Below, in pieces: positions 63,712 to 64,000 of a DNA stretch of 64,000 bases. Source of the stretch: Sulfurimonas denitrificans DSM 1251 (lineage in GTDB: Bacteria > Campylobacterota > Campylobacteria > Campylobacterales > Sulfurimonadaceae); the NCBI RefSeq assembly GCF_000012965.1, contig NC_007575.1, positions 1,984,001 to 2,048,000 of the forward strand, written 5' to 3'. The translations under genes and the position numbers were made by a program. Below the pieces are notes generated by a model. It ran no database searches, was not told where the DNA came from, and saw only the letters and a list, made by a program, of their open reading frames with translations. Positions within the stretch are counted from its first letter, which is position 1; each line of letters starts with the position of its first letter.

Positions 63712-64000
63712 TTTTTTCTATACCCTCTGTTACTCACTCCTTGTCCTGCATAGTTTTTCTTAAAACATGCCTGACAGATTCCATAAGGGGAGTTTGGCGG
63801 AAGAGGTGCGCTACACATTCTGCACTTGGTGGCGAGTTGGCTCTGTTGGAGAGTATTTTCTATAAACTTATTTAGCACTCCTCTTGAAGCTCTTGCTCTG
63901 TTGGCATCGATAAAAAAGTCGCTAAATCTGTAACTCAGCCAGAGATAGAGTGAAATTTCTTTTACCATATCCTCAGCGCGGAGTAACTCATCTGTTGTTT
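63708..64000 (-). CDS. C-terminal end of a SUV3-type ATP-dependent helicase (partial)
   Basis: The frame is open to the window edge (TDELLRAEDMVKEISLYLWL precedes the nominal ATG), so the gene starts outside. The visible 96 or so residues contain YLWLSYRFSDFF, as in the C-terminus of SUV3-like RNA helicases, and a cysteine pair cluster CRMCSAPLPPNSPYGICQAC, a zinc ribbon. The helicase core lies to the right, unseen. The identification rests on the C-terminal part only. Confidence 0.6.
   Translation of the reverse strand, partial: TTDELLRAEDMVKEISLYLWLSYRFSDFFIDANRARASRGVLNKFIENTLQQSQLATKCRMCSAPLPPNSPYGICQACFKKNYAGQGVSNRGYRKK

Noticed and set aside
1-64000. tRNA, rRNA, insertion-sequence transposases, phage genes and replication origin
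   Set aside because: I looked for them and saw none that could be supported.

Overview
The window reads as a chromosome segment of a free-living Campylobacterota bacterium, most likely Sulfurimonas or a close relative. The evidence is an AT-rich genome with dense, overlapping gene packing, a Rieske/cytochrome b/di-haem cytochrome c (petABC) complex of Campylobacterota type, a cysteine-type formate dehydrogenase, lineage-typical QueD and QueE forms, LuxS, and many sensors of the NIT (nitrate/nitrite) and PAS type. Genus is an inference; no rRNA or tRNA gene is present to anchor it.

Layout. 0-13.7 kb is mostly a leftward housekeeping block: formate dehydrogenase, a short-chain dehydrogenase, hom, an AlaC-type aminotransferase, a RodZ-like/secreted pair coupled to rlmB, then rsmI, rpmE and rsmE, and the Mo-cofactor and queuosine genes moeA, queD, queE and moaA. 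13.8-22.5 kb holds a lipoprotein, a major porin with a palindrome-rich promoter region, an RDD membrane protein, petABC and mnmG. 22.7-29.3 kb is a rightward five-gene signalling operon (REC-HD-GYP, REC, NIT-PAS histidine kinase, globin-like hybrid kinase, HDOD), followed by a Sel1-repeat protein, ribE, recQ and a chemoreceptor. 34.7-50.4 kb carries an MnmD-like methyltransferase, a toxin-antitoxin (TA) pair, the luxS operon, cheB-cheR, a NIT-PAS-GGDEF-EAL protein, two transporters, a DEAD-box helicase, an Ada-type repair protein, glyA, a flavin-binding protein, a PsiE-like protein and an EamA transporter.

50.6-56.1 kb has an OmpR-type response regulator split by one base in a seven-C tract, followed by a 1538-residue secreted surface protein whose Ig-like section has a different base composition. 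An 18-base motif is shared by the two upstream regions, so regulator and surface protein may form a switchable unit.

56.1-63.5 kb is an accessory island. It holds REP-like palindromes, an exact 179-bp duplication that bounds two broken genes, three further toxin-antitoxin loci plus one decayed copy, a candidate small RNA, a second copy of the flavin-binding gene with a nine-G tract in its ribosome-binding region, a zinc-binding diguanylate cyclase, a DsbA-family protein and small unknown genes. The right edge holds a 51-residue gene coupled to the 3' end of a SUV3-type helicase that continues outside the window.

The accessory parts show three kinds of change: homopolymer tracts placed where slippage would switch expression, duplication with decay, and reuse of one sensor module (NIT-TM-PAS) with different outputs.
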